Assembly (NCBI RefSeq): GCF_040225985.1
Contig: NZ_JBBPEU010000012.1
Location: 50,839 to 114,838, forward strand
Direction: 5' to 3'
Length of the DNA: 64,000 nt
Origin: Shimia sp040225985
GTDB lineage: Bacteria > Pseudomonadota > Alphaproteobacteria > Rhodobacterales > Rhodobacteraceae
The position numbers and the translations under genes were made by a program. The first letter of the stretch is position 1, and each line of letters starts with the position of its first letter. The notes beneath the pieces are model-generated. The model had not been told where the DNA came from. It searched no databases and saw nothing but the letters and a program-made list of their open reading frames with translations. Of this stretch, positions 25,829 through 34,319 are shown piece by piece.

Positions 25829-28054
25829 TTAGCCCTCGACCCGCGTTAGGTCTGCAACACCCAGACAGGTTTTGCGAATTCGCGACAAAAGGTTCAGACG
25901 GTTACGCCGGACCACCTCATTCTCGCTGTTCACCTGCACCGCTTCGAAAAACGCATCGATCGGGGCGCGCAATTCGGCCATACCCGCCATGGCCGCGGCA
26001 AAGTCCTCGGCGGCAATGGCTGCTTCAATCGCGCCCTCATGCGCATCCAGCGCGGCAAAAAGGGCCTTTTCAGCATCGTCTTCCGAGAACTTCACGTCAG
26101 CGCCAAAGCTGTATTCGACACCGTCTTTTTCTTCGGCTTGCGTGAGAATGTTGTTGGCGCGCTTGAAGCCCTGCAACAGATTTTCGCCGTCCTCGGTCCG
26201 CAGGAAGCTTTCCAGGGCACGGGCGCGTTTGACCAGCAGGTTCAGGTCATCATTCCCCGGCATTTCGATACAGGCGTCGATCACGTCATGGCGAATGCCT
26301 TCGTCGCGCAGGTACACTTTGAGGCGATCGTGGAAGAAGCCCAGCAAATCGCGCGAGGTGTCAGGCACGCGCGCCTGCAATTCTTCAAGGTATTCGTTCA
26401 GGTCGCCTTCCATCGCGCTTTTGACGGTGCGGCGCACCGCGCCCAGAATACCGTGATCCGCGATTTCATCACTCAGGTCTTCAAGCAGGGCACGCGCGAG
26501 TTTTTCGTCGTCGCTCTGATAGGCCTCGTGACGCAAAAGCTGCGTATCGGCATAGGCGTCCAGCGGCAAACGCAGGTCGTTCTCCAGCACAAGGCGGATC
26601 ACACCAAGCGCCGCGCGACGCAGCGCATAGGGGTCTTTCGACCCGGTCGGTTTTTCGTCAATTGCCCAGAACCCTGTTAGCGTGTCCAGCTTGTCCGCCA
26701 GCGCAACGGCAACCGAGACCGGGGCGGTGGGCACATCGTCGGACGGCCCGAGCGGCGAATAATGCTCTTCCGCTGCTGCCGCAATTTCGTCACTCAGCCC
26801 CGCCGCCGCCGCATAGTAGCGCCCCATGAGTCCCTGAAGTTCCGGAAATTCGTACACCATCTCCGAGCTGAGGTCGGCCTTGGCAAACCGCGCGGCCTGC
26901 CCGATCACGTCTGCATCCGCCCCGACGATGCCTGACAGTTCGCGGGCCAGCGTGGCGATGCGGGCAATCCGTTCGCCCTGGGTACCCAGCTTGTTGTGGA
27001 AGGTCACGTTGTTCAGGCTATCGATCCAGGCTTGTGCGCCGGTCCTAGCCACGCGAATGTCATTTTCCCAGAAGAATTTCGCATCCGACAGGCGCGCAAA
27101 CAGCACCTTTTGGTTGCCTGCCAAGATCGTGGCGCCGTGATCGGCGGTTTCCCGGTTGGCGACGGTGATGAATTTCTCGATCCGGTCGGTTTTCGGGTTC
27201 CGTACGGAAAAGAATTTCTGGTGCTCTTTCATCGAGGTTTGCAGCACCTCTGCTGGCAGGCCAAGGAAATCCTCGGCGATATCGCCCAGCAGAACAACCG
27301 GCCATTCGACCAGCCCTGCAACCTCGGCCAGCAATCCTTTGTCTTCAACGACCTCAAGCCCCTGCGCAAAGGCCATGTTGGCGGCGTCGTGCCAGATATG
27401 CTCTGCGCGGTCCTTTGCGCTCAGGATCACGTGGTCGCGTTTGAGCTTGGCCTCGTAATCCTCGAACCCAGTGACGGCGAAACGCCCGGTGCCCATAAAC
27501 CGATGGCCTTCGGTGGTATCCCCCGACACGATCCCGTCCACAGCCAATGGCACGATCTTGTGGCCTGCATCGTCCGAGATTACGCAGAGAATCGAATGCA
27601 GGGGACGCACCCAGCGCAACGGGCCACTGCCCCAGCGCATGGATTTGGGCCATGGGAAATTTCGGATGGTGTCTTCCAGCACCTTGGCCACGATCTCGGG
27701 GGCCGGACGGCCCGGCTTGGTGATGGTTGCGAAATAGACAGCGCCCTTGGGGGTGTCCCGCTCTTCCAGATCTTCGCGGGACACACCAGTGCCCCGCAGG
27801 AACCCTTCGATCGCTTTATCGGGCGCGCCGACCTTGGGGCCTTTGCGCTCTTCCTTGATAGTCGGGCTTTCGCCCAGCAGCCCCTCAAGCGCAAGGGTCA
27901 GACGGCGTGGGGTTGAGAACGCGTGTGCCCCGGCATAGGTCAGACCCGCCTCGACCAAACCGTCAGTGACACGCTTTTTCAGGTCTTCGGCGGCGCGCGC
28001 TTGCATACGGGCCGGGATTTCCTCGGAAAACAGTTCGATCAGCAGGTCAGGCAT
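25829..28054 (-). CDS. glyS: Glycine--tRNA ligase beta subunit
   Basis: The tRNA-recognising chain of the heterotetrameric bacterial glycyl-tRNA synthetase. The 741-residue protein starts with the family signature MPDLLIELFSEEIPARMQ and carries the conserved LVEWPVVLLGDIAEDFLGLP, a KFFSVRN segment, PELQGLMGRYYA and SKDPYALRRAALGVIR. A C-terminal helical tRNA-binding region follows. Length is a little over the usual 690-700. It needs GlyQ, encoded 1.7 kb upstream on the same strand; gltS and a small DUF6446-type gene lie between them. Confidence 0.97.
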   Translation of the reverse strand: MPDLLIELFSEEIPARMQARAAEDLKKRVTDGLVEAGLTYAGAHAFSTPRRLTLALEGLLGESPTIKEERKGPKVGAPDKAIEGFLRGTGVSREDLEERDTPKGAVYFATITKPGRPAPEIVAKVLEDTIRNFPWPKSMRWGSGPLRWVRPLHSILCVISDDAGHKIVPLAVDGIVSGDTTEGHRFMGTGRFAVTGFEDYEAKLKRDHVILSAKDRAEHIWHDAANMAFAQGLEVVEDKGLLAEVAGLVEWPVVLLGDIAEDFLGLPAEVLQTSMKEHQKFFSVRNPKTDRIEKFITVANRETADHGATILAGNQKVLFARLSDAKFFWENDIRVARTGAQAWIDSLNNVTFHNKLGTQGERIARIATLARELSGIVGADADVIGQAARFAKADLSSEMVYEFPELQGLMGRYYAAAAGLSDEIAAAAEEHYSPLGPSDDVPTAPVSVAVALADKLDTLTGFWAIDEKPTGSKDPYALRRAALGVIRLVLENDLRLPLDAYADTQLLRHEAYQSDDEKLARALLEDLSDEIADHGILGAVRRTVKSAMEGDLNEYLEELQARVPDTSRDLLGFFHDRLKVYLRDEGIRHDVIDACIEMPGNDDLNLLVKRARALESFLRTEDGENLLQGFKRANNILTQAEEKDGVEYSFGADVKFSEDDAEKALFAALDAHEGAIEAAIAAEDFAAAMAGMAELRAPIDAFFEAVQVNSENEVVRRNRLNLLSRIRKTCLGVADLTRVEG

Positions 28055-28064
28055 GAGAGGGTCC

Positions 28065-29276
28065 TCAGAAGTTCACGATTGCCTGTATGACAATCGCGTT
28101 CGCGATATCCACAAAAAAGGCCGAAACCAAGGGCAAAACGACAAATGCGATGGGTGAAGGCCCATAGCGCTTGGTCACGGCGGTCATATTGGCGATGGCG
28201 GTCGGGGTCGCGCCAAGGGAAAATCCAGCAAACCCGGCGGCCAGCACGGCGGCGCGATATCCCCGCCCCAGAAGCGGAAACAGGATAAAGCGTACAAACA
28301 AAACGGTCATGACGGTCTGTACCGCCAGCACCATGGCAATGGTCCATCCGACGCTGCGCAGGGTCGAGAAATCCAGCGTCATCAGCGAAATCGCCAGAAA
28401 CGCCCCCAGTGCGAAATCCGAAATCACAGCCAGTGAGGGCGTGCGCGATATAGGTGACATCTTGGGAAACAGCATCGGAGCCGCATTGCCCACCACGATC
28501 CCCATGATCAGACAGGGCACAAAGGTCGGCAACATCAGGCCCGCGGCCTCAATCACTTCGCCCAGCGCATGGCCCAGAATGATGGCGACGTTCAGCGCCA
28601 GCATCACCCGCATCAGGCTGATATGGGTGATCGGGCGCGTATGGCCTTCCTTGTCAAAGGGCAGACCTACGGTTGTTTCTTCATCCGGCCGGCGCGGCGT
28701 CAGATCAAAACGGTTGATCAGAAGTTTGGCAATCGGCCCCCCGATCAGCGCCGCTGCGATCAGCCCCAACGTCGCCGTCGCGATCCCGATCTCGGGTATA
28801 TCAGTCAGCCCCGTGACTCGCGCGACCTCGGGCGACCAAGCAATCGCCGTGCCATGCCCCCCGATCAGCGCCGCTGAGCCCAGCATAACCCCTGCCGGAA
28901 CCGGCAGATCGAAGAACCGCGCCCCCGCCACGCCGATGACGTTCTGGAACACAATCATCATCACGGTCAGCACCAGAAGGATCATCAGGGGTTTGCCGCC
29001 CGCCACGAGATCGCTCAGCCGTGCGTTCAGACCAATCGAGGTGAAGAACAGGATCAGAAACAGGTCGCGGCTCTGCATCGAGAATTCGAGATTCTGACCG
29101 GTAATCTGCATGTAAAGCGCAAAGAACCCTGCCGCCAGCAAGCCGCCCGTCACCGGTTCGGGAATGTTAAACTCGCGCAAGAGCTTGATCTTGCGGGTCA
29201 GGCGTGCTCCCAGCAGAAAGACCGCGAACCCGAAGGTCGCGGTCAAAAAGTCATTTATGATGATCGGCTCGGCCAC
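28065..29276 (-). CDS. gltS: Sodium/glutamate symporter
   Basis: A 403-residue GltS-type secondary transporter taking up glutamate with sodium. About ten to eleven membrane segments are visible. Family hallmarks are the two re-entrant glycine-rich loops: GSAALIGGHGTAIAW near residue 135 and AGFAGFSLGATPTAIANM near residue 350. The IPEPVTGGLLAAG segment near residue 38 is also typical. It ends 10 bases before glyS and starts 3 bases after the stop of the small gene downstream of glyQ, so it appears built into the glycyl-tRNA synthetase transcription unit. Confidence 0.93.
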   Translation of the reverse strand: MAEPIIINDFLTATFGFAVFLLGARLTRKIKLLREFNIPEPVTGGLLAAGFFALYMQITGQNLEFSMQSRDLFLILFFTSIGLNARLSDLVAGGKPLMILLVLTVMMIVFQNVIGVAGARFFDLPVPAGVMLGSAALIGGHGTAIAWSPEVARVTGLTDIPEIGIATATLGLIAAALIGGPIAKLLINRFDLTPRRPDEETTVGLPFDKEGHTRPITHISLMRVMLALNVAIILGHALGEVIEAAGLMLPTFVPCLIMGIVVGNAAPMLFPKMSPISRTPSLAVISDFALGAFLAISLMTLDFSTLRSVGWTIAMVLAVQTVMTVLFVRFILFPLLGRGYRAAVLAAGFAGFSLGATPTAIANMTAVTKRYGPSPIAFVVLPLVSAFFVDIANAIVIQAIVNF

Positions 29277-29279
29277 CCA

Positions 29280-29804
29280 TCAGCGCTCCGGCTTGGGCGG
29301 ACAACCTTCTGGCACGGGTTTGCCGTCGAACACGACCTCTCCGCAGGCGTTGATCTGGTGCCAGGCATAACCCCGCCCGTCCGGAAAGACCGCAACCACG
29401 CGGTCGATGCCGTATTTTAGGTTTTCTGTGCCCATGAAGGCCACGGCCTCACCGTCTTCCAGCGCCTTGCCAATGGCTTTGGCATCGAAACAGTTGAACC
29501 AGCCCGGCGCCACCAGCGGCTCGGGGTGCGCAAATGTGGTGTAGGTCTCTTTCAACGTGTCCAGCGGCACATCGGTCATGAAACAAGCCCGATAGCGGAT
29601 CGGCGACGACGTCGAATCGATGGCTTGGAACGCGCCATGCGCAAGGGGTTCCGCCATGCCGGTTTCAAGCGACGTCAGCATCACATCATCTGGTCCCGAC
29701 GGAAGAACATCGTCATAATAGGCATAGACCTGCAGGTAATACATTGCGAACCCGGCCATCAGGGCCACAGCAACAATTGTGCCCGCGATAATTTTTCCGA
29801 TCAC
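29280..29804 (-). CDS. DUF6446-type hypothetical membrane-anchored protein
   Basis: A 174-residue protein with one N-terminal membrane segment (about residues 4-24) and a periplasmic domain with the recognisable pattern YRACFMTDVPLDTLKETY, then PGWFNCFDAKAIGKALEDG and YAWHQINACGEVVFDGKP. Three cysteines may form disulfides. Function is unknown, but the gene is regularly found right after glyQ in Rhodobacterales. The GTG at 29804 overlaps the glyQ stop as GTGA, so it is translationally coupled to glyQ. An upstream in-frame start inside glyQ adds 15 polar residues and is less likely. Confidence 0.75.
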   Translation of the reverse strand: MIGKIIAGTIVAVALMAGFAMYYLQVYAYYDDVLPSGPDDVMLTSLETGMAEPLAHGAFQAIDSTSSPIRYRACFMTDVPLDTLKETYTTFAHPEPLVAPGWFNCFDAKAIGKALEDGEAVAFMGTENLKYGIDRVVAVFPDGRGYAWHQINACGEVVFDGKPVPEGCPPKPER

Positions 29805-30730
29805 GCGGCGTATCCCCCGGCTTCGGTCAGGACAAACGCATCGGCGCATTGCTTGGCCAGTGCGCGTACCCGCCCGATATAGGCCTGACGTTCGGTGACC
29901 GAGATCACGCCGCGCGCGTCCAGCAGATTGAACAGGTGGCTGGCCTTAATGCACTGGTCATAGGCGGGATGGGCCATGATGATCCTGTGTCCTGTTTTGG
30001 GGTCGGTATGTTCCTCGGCAAGGATTTTTTCGCATTCGGCTTCGGCCTCTTCAAATTGCTTCAAGAGCACATCTGTATTGGCCACGTCGAAATTCCAGCG
30101 CGAATATTCCTGTTCGGTCTGTTTGAACACGTCCCCATAGGTCAGCGCAATCGGCGCGTCAGGATCGTTGAAGGGCATGTCCATCACGTGGTCTACGCCC
30201 AGAACGTACATCGCCAGACGTTCCAGACCATAGGTCAGTTCACCCGAAACAGGATGGCAATCATGGCCGCCGACCTGTTGGAAATAGGTGAACTGGCTGA
30301 CTTCCATGCCATCGCACCAGACTTCCCAGCCCAGCCCCCATGCGCCCAACGTCGGCGATTCCCAGTCATCTTCGACAAACCGGATATCGTGCAGATCCAT
30401 GTCGATCCCGATAGCTGCAAGGCTGCCGAGATAGAGATCTTGCAAATCAGGCGGGCTGGGTTTGATCAGCACCTGGTACTGGTAATAATGCTGCAAACGG
30501 TTTGGGTTTTCGCCATAGCGCCCGTCAGTCGGACGGCGAGATGGCTGCACATAGGCCGCAGCCCAGGCCCGGCTGCCCAGCGACCGCAGCGTGGTTGCAG
30601 GGTGGAACGTACCTGCGCCGACTTCCATGTCGTAGGGCTGCATCACGGCACAGCCCTTTTCGGCCCAGTAATTCTGAAGTCTCAGGATGATCTCCTGAAA
30701 GCTGCGGGGTTTGTTGTCGGTATCGGCCAT
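29801..30730 (-). CDS. glyQ: Glycine--tRNA ligase alpha subunit
   Basis: Catalytic chain of heterotetrameric glycyl-tRNA synthetase, a class II enzyme. The 309-residue protein has the full set of family blocks: FQEIILRLQNYWAEKGC at the start, MEVGAGTFHPATTLRSLG, NRLQHYYQYQVLIKPSP, DDWESPTLGAWGLGWEVW and GLERLAMYVLGVD. It leads a transcription unit on the minus strand: glyQ, DUF6446-type gene, gltS, glyS. It diverges from the trypsin-fold gene over 150 bases that include a perfect palindrome. Confidence 0.97.
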   Translation of the reverse strand: MADTDNKPRSFQEIILRLQNYWAEKGCAVMQPYDMEVGAGTFHPATTLRSLGSRAWAAAYVQPSRRPTDGRYGENPNRLQHYYQYQVLIKPSPPDLQDLYLGSLAAIGIDMDLHDIRFVEDDWESPTLGAWGLGWEVWCDGMEVSQFTYFQQVGGHDCHPVSGELTYGLERLAMYVLGVDHVMDMPFNDPDAPIALTYGDVFKQTEQEYSRWNFDVANTDVLLKQFEEAEAECEKILAEEHTDPKTGHRIIMAHPAYDQCIKASHLFNLLDARGVISVTERQAYIGRVRALAKQCADAFVLTEAGGYAA

Positions 30731-30797
30731 GAGCTCCGCCCTTTGAAAACGCGGCTTTTACCTATGACGCCACAGGTCCGGGGTCAATTGCGCCCTG

Positions 30798-30811
30798 CCT
30801 CAAATTTGAGG
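30798..30811. promoter_or_regulatory. Perfect 14-base palindrome, candidate operator
   Basis: CCTCAAATTTGAGG is its own reverse complement and sits midway between the divergent glyQ and trypsin-fold gene starts. TTGC and GCAA flank it at slightly unequal distances. The binding protein, if any, is unknown. Confidence 0.4.
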
Positions 30812-30880
30812 TGCAACAGCCCCCAGACCTGCTAAACATGACGACACAAACGCGACGATCGGAAACGCAAAAGGAATTTG

Positions 30881-32644
30881 ATGACTATGACGCGGCTTTT
30901 TTTGCCTGTGCTGTTTACCCTTGTCTTTGGCCTGCGCGCGGCATTTGCCCAACAAGACCAAGATGTCGTCTGGGTGCAAATCGAAGCGCAACCCAGCCTC
31001 ACGCAAGCCTCGGAACAAATCCGCAAATATGCTGAACGCCTTGAGGATGTGAACGGGTTTGCCCTTGGAAGCGGTTGGTACGGCGTGGCCCTTGGCCCCT
31101 ACACCCGTGCAGATGCTGAAACCGTTCTGCGGGTCTATCGCAACGAAGGCCTTATCCCGCGCGACAGTTACATCGCCCTGTCGGCAACCTACCGGTCCCA
31201 GTTCTGGCCGGCTGGGGTCAACCTGCTGAACCTGCCACAGCCGACGGATCCCGTGACCGAGATCACCGAGACCTCGGACGTGCCAAGCCTTGAACAGGTT
31301 CCCGCAGAACCCGCAGTGGCGGACGAAACACCCAGTGAAGCGCGCGCGAGCGAGGCCCGCCTGACCCGGGATGAGCGCAAGGAACTGCAAAGCTGGCTGC
31401 AATGGGCGGGATATTACAACGCCGCGATTGATGGCGCGTTCGGGCGCGGCACCCGTGCGTCGATGGCCGCGTGGCAGGCCGATAACGGGTTTGAACAAAC
31501 CGGGGTATTGACCACCCTGCAACGCGAAACCCTGCGTAAACAGTATTTTGCCGTTCTCGAAGGGATGGACCTGCGCCGGGAAACAGATTTTGCGGCGGGT
31601 GTCGAGATGCTGATCCCGCGTGGCGTGGTCAAGCGGGGCAATACCGAGTTTCCATTTGTGCATTTCGACGCGTCTGGCGAAATCCCGGCCAAGGTTCTGC
31701 TGATATCGCAGGCAGGTGACCAGACCACGCTATTCGGCCTTTACGACATCATGCAAACGCTAGAAATCGTGCCCCTGACCGGAGAGCGCAAACGTGAAAA
31801 GGACAGTTTTGTCCTGACAGGTGAAAATGCAAAAATCGTCTCGCACACCGAGGCCCGCCTCGAAAATGGCGAGATCAAAGGCTTTACGCTTGTCTGGCCT
31901 GCAGGCGATGAAGAACGCCGCACGCGTATCCTGGGGGAAATGCAGGCCTCGTTCGAACGGATTGACGGCGTTCTGGATCCGGCCGCGGGCAGCAATAGCG
32001 CGCAAAGCATCGACCTTCTAGCCGGGCTGGAACTGCGCAAACCCAAAATGGCTCGCTCTGGGTTCTTTGTAGACGGGAATGGCACGGTTGTGACGACATC
32101 CGAGGCCGTTCAGGGATGCAGCAAGATTACCCTCGAAGGCGACCTTGAAGCCCAAATTGTTGCGACCGACGACAGTCTCGGTCTTGCCGTGCTGCGCCCG
32201 ACCAAGCCACTGGCCCCCATCCGTATCGCGATGCTGCGCGAAGGGGACGCTCGCCTTCAAAGCGACGTTGCCGTCTCGGGGTATTCCTACGAAGGTGTGC
32301 TGGGAGCACCGACCCTGACATTCGGCCAGCTTTCGGATGTGCGGGGGCTGAATGGGGAAACCTCGCTGAAACGTCTTGCCATGTCGGCCCTGCCCGGCGA
32401 TGCGGGCGGGCCTGTTCTGGATGGGCAGGGCAGCGTGATCGGGATGTTATTGCCGCGCGATGGGGCCAGCACCAAGGCGCTGCCTGAAGGCGTCAGATTT
32501 GCCACTGGGTCGGATGCGATCCGCACGGCCCTCGCCAGCGCGGGATTGAACATCCAAACCGACACACCCCAGACAACCCTTTCGGCAGAAGACCTCGCAC
32601 GGCTGGGTCGTGACATGACCGTTCTGGTCAGTTGCTGGGAGTAA
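30881..32644 (+). CDS. Exported protein: SPOR-like, peptidoglycan-binding and inactive trypsin-like domains
   Basis: A 587-residue exported protein. A signal peptide (about 1-23) precedes a SPOR-like segment (about 27-105, VVWVQIEAQPSLTQA and YGVALGPYTRADAE), a PG_binding_1 repeat (about 160-225, LQSWLQWAGYYNAAIDGAFG) and a C-terminal trypsin-like fold. In that fold the catalytic positions are changed: His becomes Glu408 (VVTTSEAV), Asp becomes Gly434 (DDSLGLAVL) and Ser becomes Ala508 (PGDAGGPVL). It is thus probably a non-enzymatic periplasmic scaffold that binds peptidoglycan. AAGGAA lies before the ATG at 30881; a TTG one codon earlier is possible. Confidence 0.85.
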   Translation: MTMTRLFLPVLFTLVFGLRAAFAQQDQDVVWVQIEAQPSLTQASEQIRKYAERLEDVNGFALGSGWYGVALGPYTRADAETVLRVYRNEGLIPRDSYIALSATYRSQFWPAGVNLLNLPQPTDPVTEITETSDVPSLEQVPAEPAVADETPSEARASEARLTRDERKELQSWLQWAGYYNAAIDGAFGRGTRASMAAWQADNGFEQTGVLTTLQRETLRKQYFAVLEGMDLRRETDFAAGVEMLIPRGVVKRGNTEFPFVHFDASGEIPAKVLLISQAGDQTTLFGLYDIMQTLEIVPLTGERKREKDSFVLTGENAKIVSHTEARLENGEIKGFTLVWPAGDEERRTRILGEMQASFERIDGVLDPAAGSNSAQSIDLLAGLELRKPKMARSGFFVDGNGTVVTTSEAVQGCSKITLEGDLEAQIVATDDSLGLAVLRPTKPLAPIRIAMLREGDARLQSDVAVSGYSYEGVLGAPTLTFGQLSDVRGLNGETSLKRLAMSALPGDAGGPVLDGQGSVIGMLLPRDGASTKALPEGVRFATGSDAIRTALASAGLNIQTDTPQTTLSAEDLARLGRDMTVLVSCWE

Positions 32645-32667
32645 GGGGGTACACCCCGACACAAGAG

Positions 32668-32696
32668 AAAAGGCCGGGGATCGCCCCGGCCTTTTT
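32668..32696. terminator. Bidirectional Rho-independent terminator
   Basis: AAAGGCCGGGG (32669-32679) pairs with CCCCGGCCTTT (32684-32694) around an ATCG loop, with a T run on the right and an A run on the left. It separates the convergent trypsin-fold and thiamine-enzyme genes. Confidence 0.9.
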
Positions 32697-34318
32697 CATT
32701 TGGCCGTTAATGCCGGCGTCATATGGATCAGGGTTGGCCCGTTGGCCTTGAACGCACGGGACAGCGCCGCCTGCAGCGCGTCCAGCGATTTGGGCGCCTC
32801 GGACAAAGCGCCATACGCCTCGGCCAGTTTGCAGAAGTCGGGGTTTTGCGCGATCACGGCGTTGGGGGCAATCTGGCTTGCGACCATGCTGTCCTCAATC
32901 TCTTTCAGCTTGCCATTGTCCCAGAGCAAGATCGGCAAAGGCAGACCCAATTCCACCGCAGTCCCGAGTTCCTGAATCGTATACTGGAAGCCATAATCAC
33001 CTGCGATACAGACCGTCGCCAAACCCGAACGCGCCACGGCGCCACCAATCGCGGCCGGCAAGGCATAACCCAGCGTGCCGAACCCGGTGGGGTGATGCCA
33101 ATGACCCGCGCGCGGCATATCCCAGACTTCTTTGGCGACATAAGCAAACTGGGTCATGTCGGAATAAATCATGGCGTCTTCGGGCATCGCTGCCGCCAGT
33201 GCATCACAAAGATCGGCAATACCCGGACGCTCTGCATCGGTCTCGGCGCGGAAACGCGCCTTGGTGCCAGCAATCATGTCCGCATCCCATTTGGGGGACG
33301 CGCTTTCCGGCAAATGCGCACAAAGCGTTTCAAGGAACGCGACGCCATCCGCATGAATGGCCATATCAGCCCTGTGTTCGTCTGACAAAACCTCGGGGTC
33401 AATATCGACGCGGACAAGCGTGGACTGGTGCCCCAGCTCATTGCGCCAGAGATCGCATTCCGACAGTTCGGTCCCCACCGCAATGACAAGATCGGCCTCG
33501 GCCAACACCCTCACGCTGTCTGGACGCCCGAGGTAGCACCCGAAACTCATAGGGTCGTCCGGCGCAAGCAGCCCGCCGCCCGCATAGGTCGTAAATCCGG
33601 CGGCACCGCTGCGGTGCATGACCTTGCGCACCAGTTCTTCGTTACCGTGTCGCCCAAGACCTCCCCCGAAAATGAACAACGGCTTTTGGGCCGCAGTGAG
33701 GTCGTCGGCAAGGACGCTCAGGTCGCCGGGCACCAACCGCCCCACATGTTGCAGCCCGCCCGGCATGGCGGGGGCGGGTTCACAAGGCGTGCCCAATAGT
33801 GCAATCGGCACCTGCATGTGTTTCGGGCGCGCGCGGCGCGTGGCGAACTCGGTCAGGGCCCGATCCACAAGGGTATAGGCCGCATCCGCGCTGGTTGCCT
33901 CATGGCTCCAGTCGCAGACAGTGGCGGCCGCTGCCTCTTGATCTAGCATTTGGTGCAACTGCCCCCGACGCGCGGCGGTCTCGTCCAGACACGAGGAAAT
34001 CGCCAGCACCGACACCGAGTCGCTATAGGCCTGCCCCAGCGCCGTCAGCGTGTTCAACAGGCCCGGTCCGGTAATCACATAGCACACGCCAAACCCGCCG
34101 GTGGCGCGGGCATACCCGTCAGCCATGAAGGCCGCACCCTGTTCGTGGCGCGCCAGCACATGACGGATGCCCGCTTCCTCGATCCCGCGATACATCTCGA
34201 CATTGTGCACCCCCGGAATGCCAAAGATCGTATCGACCCCGCGCGATTTGAGCATGTGCGAAATCTGCGCGCCAAGCGGACGGATCGCGCCCTTGGGCGC
34301 GTCTTGCGATGAGGTCAT
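32696..34318 (-). CDS. Thiamine diphosphate-dependent enzyme (acetolactate synthase-like)
   Basis: A 540-residue enzyme with the three-domain layout of acetolactate synthase and 2-oxo acid decarboxylases. The catalytic glutamate lies in LARHEQGAAFMADGYARA near residue 60, followed by VITGPGLLNTL. The C-terminal cofactor site reads CIAGDYGFQYTIQELGTA with WDNGKLKEI; the third residue of the GDG motif is Tyr. Overall it resembles the 5-guanidino-2-oxopentanoate decarboxylase group, which acts in arginine breakdown, but the substrate is uncertain. The ATG at 34318 follows GGAGAG and lies one base past the trkH stop, so the two are coupled. Confidence 0.85.
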   Translation of the reverse strand: MTSSQDAPKGAIRPLGAQISHMLKSRGVDTIFGIPGVHNVEMYRGIEEAGIRHVLARHEQGAAFMADGYARATGGFGVCYVITGPGLLNTLTALGQAYSDSVSVLAISSCLDETAARRGQLHQMLDQEAAAATVCDWSHEATSADAAYTLVDRALTEFATRRARPKHMQVPIALLGTPCEPAPAMPGGLQHVGRLVPGDLSVLADDLTAAQKPLFIFGGGLGRHGNEELVRKVMHRSGAAGFTTYAGGGLLAPDDPMSFGCYLGRPDSVRVLAEADLVIAVGTELSECDLWRNELGHQSTLVRVDIDPEVLSDEHRADMAIHADGVAFLETLCAHLPESASPKWDADMIAGTKARFRAETDAERPGIADLCDALAAAMPEDAMIYSDMTQFAYVAKEVWDMPRAGHWHHPTGFGTLGYALPAAIGGAVARSGLATVCIAGDYGFQYTIQELGTAVELGLPLPILLWDNGKLKEIEDSMVASQIAPNAVIAQNPDFCKLAEAYGALSEAPKSLDALQAALSRAFKANGPTLIHMTPALTAK

Positions 34319-34319
34319 A

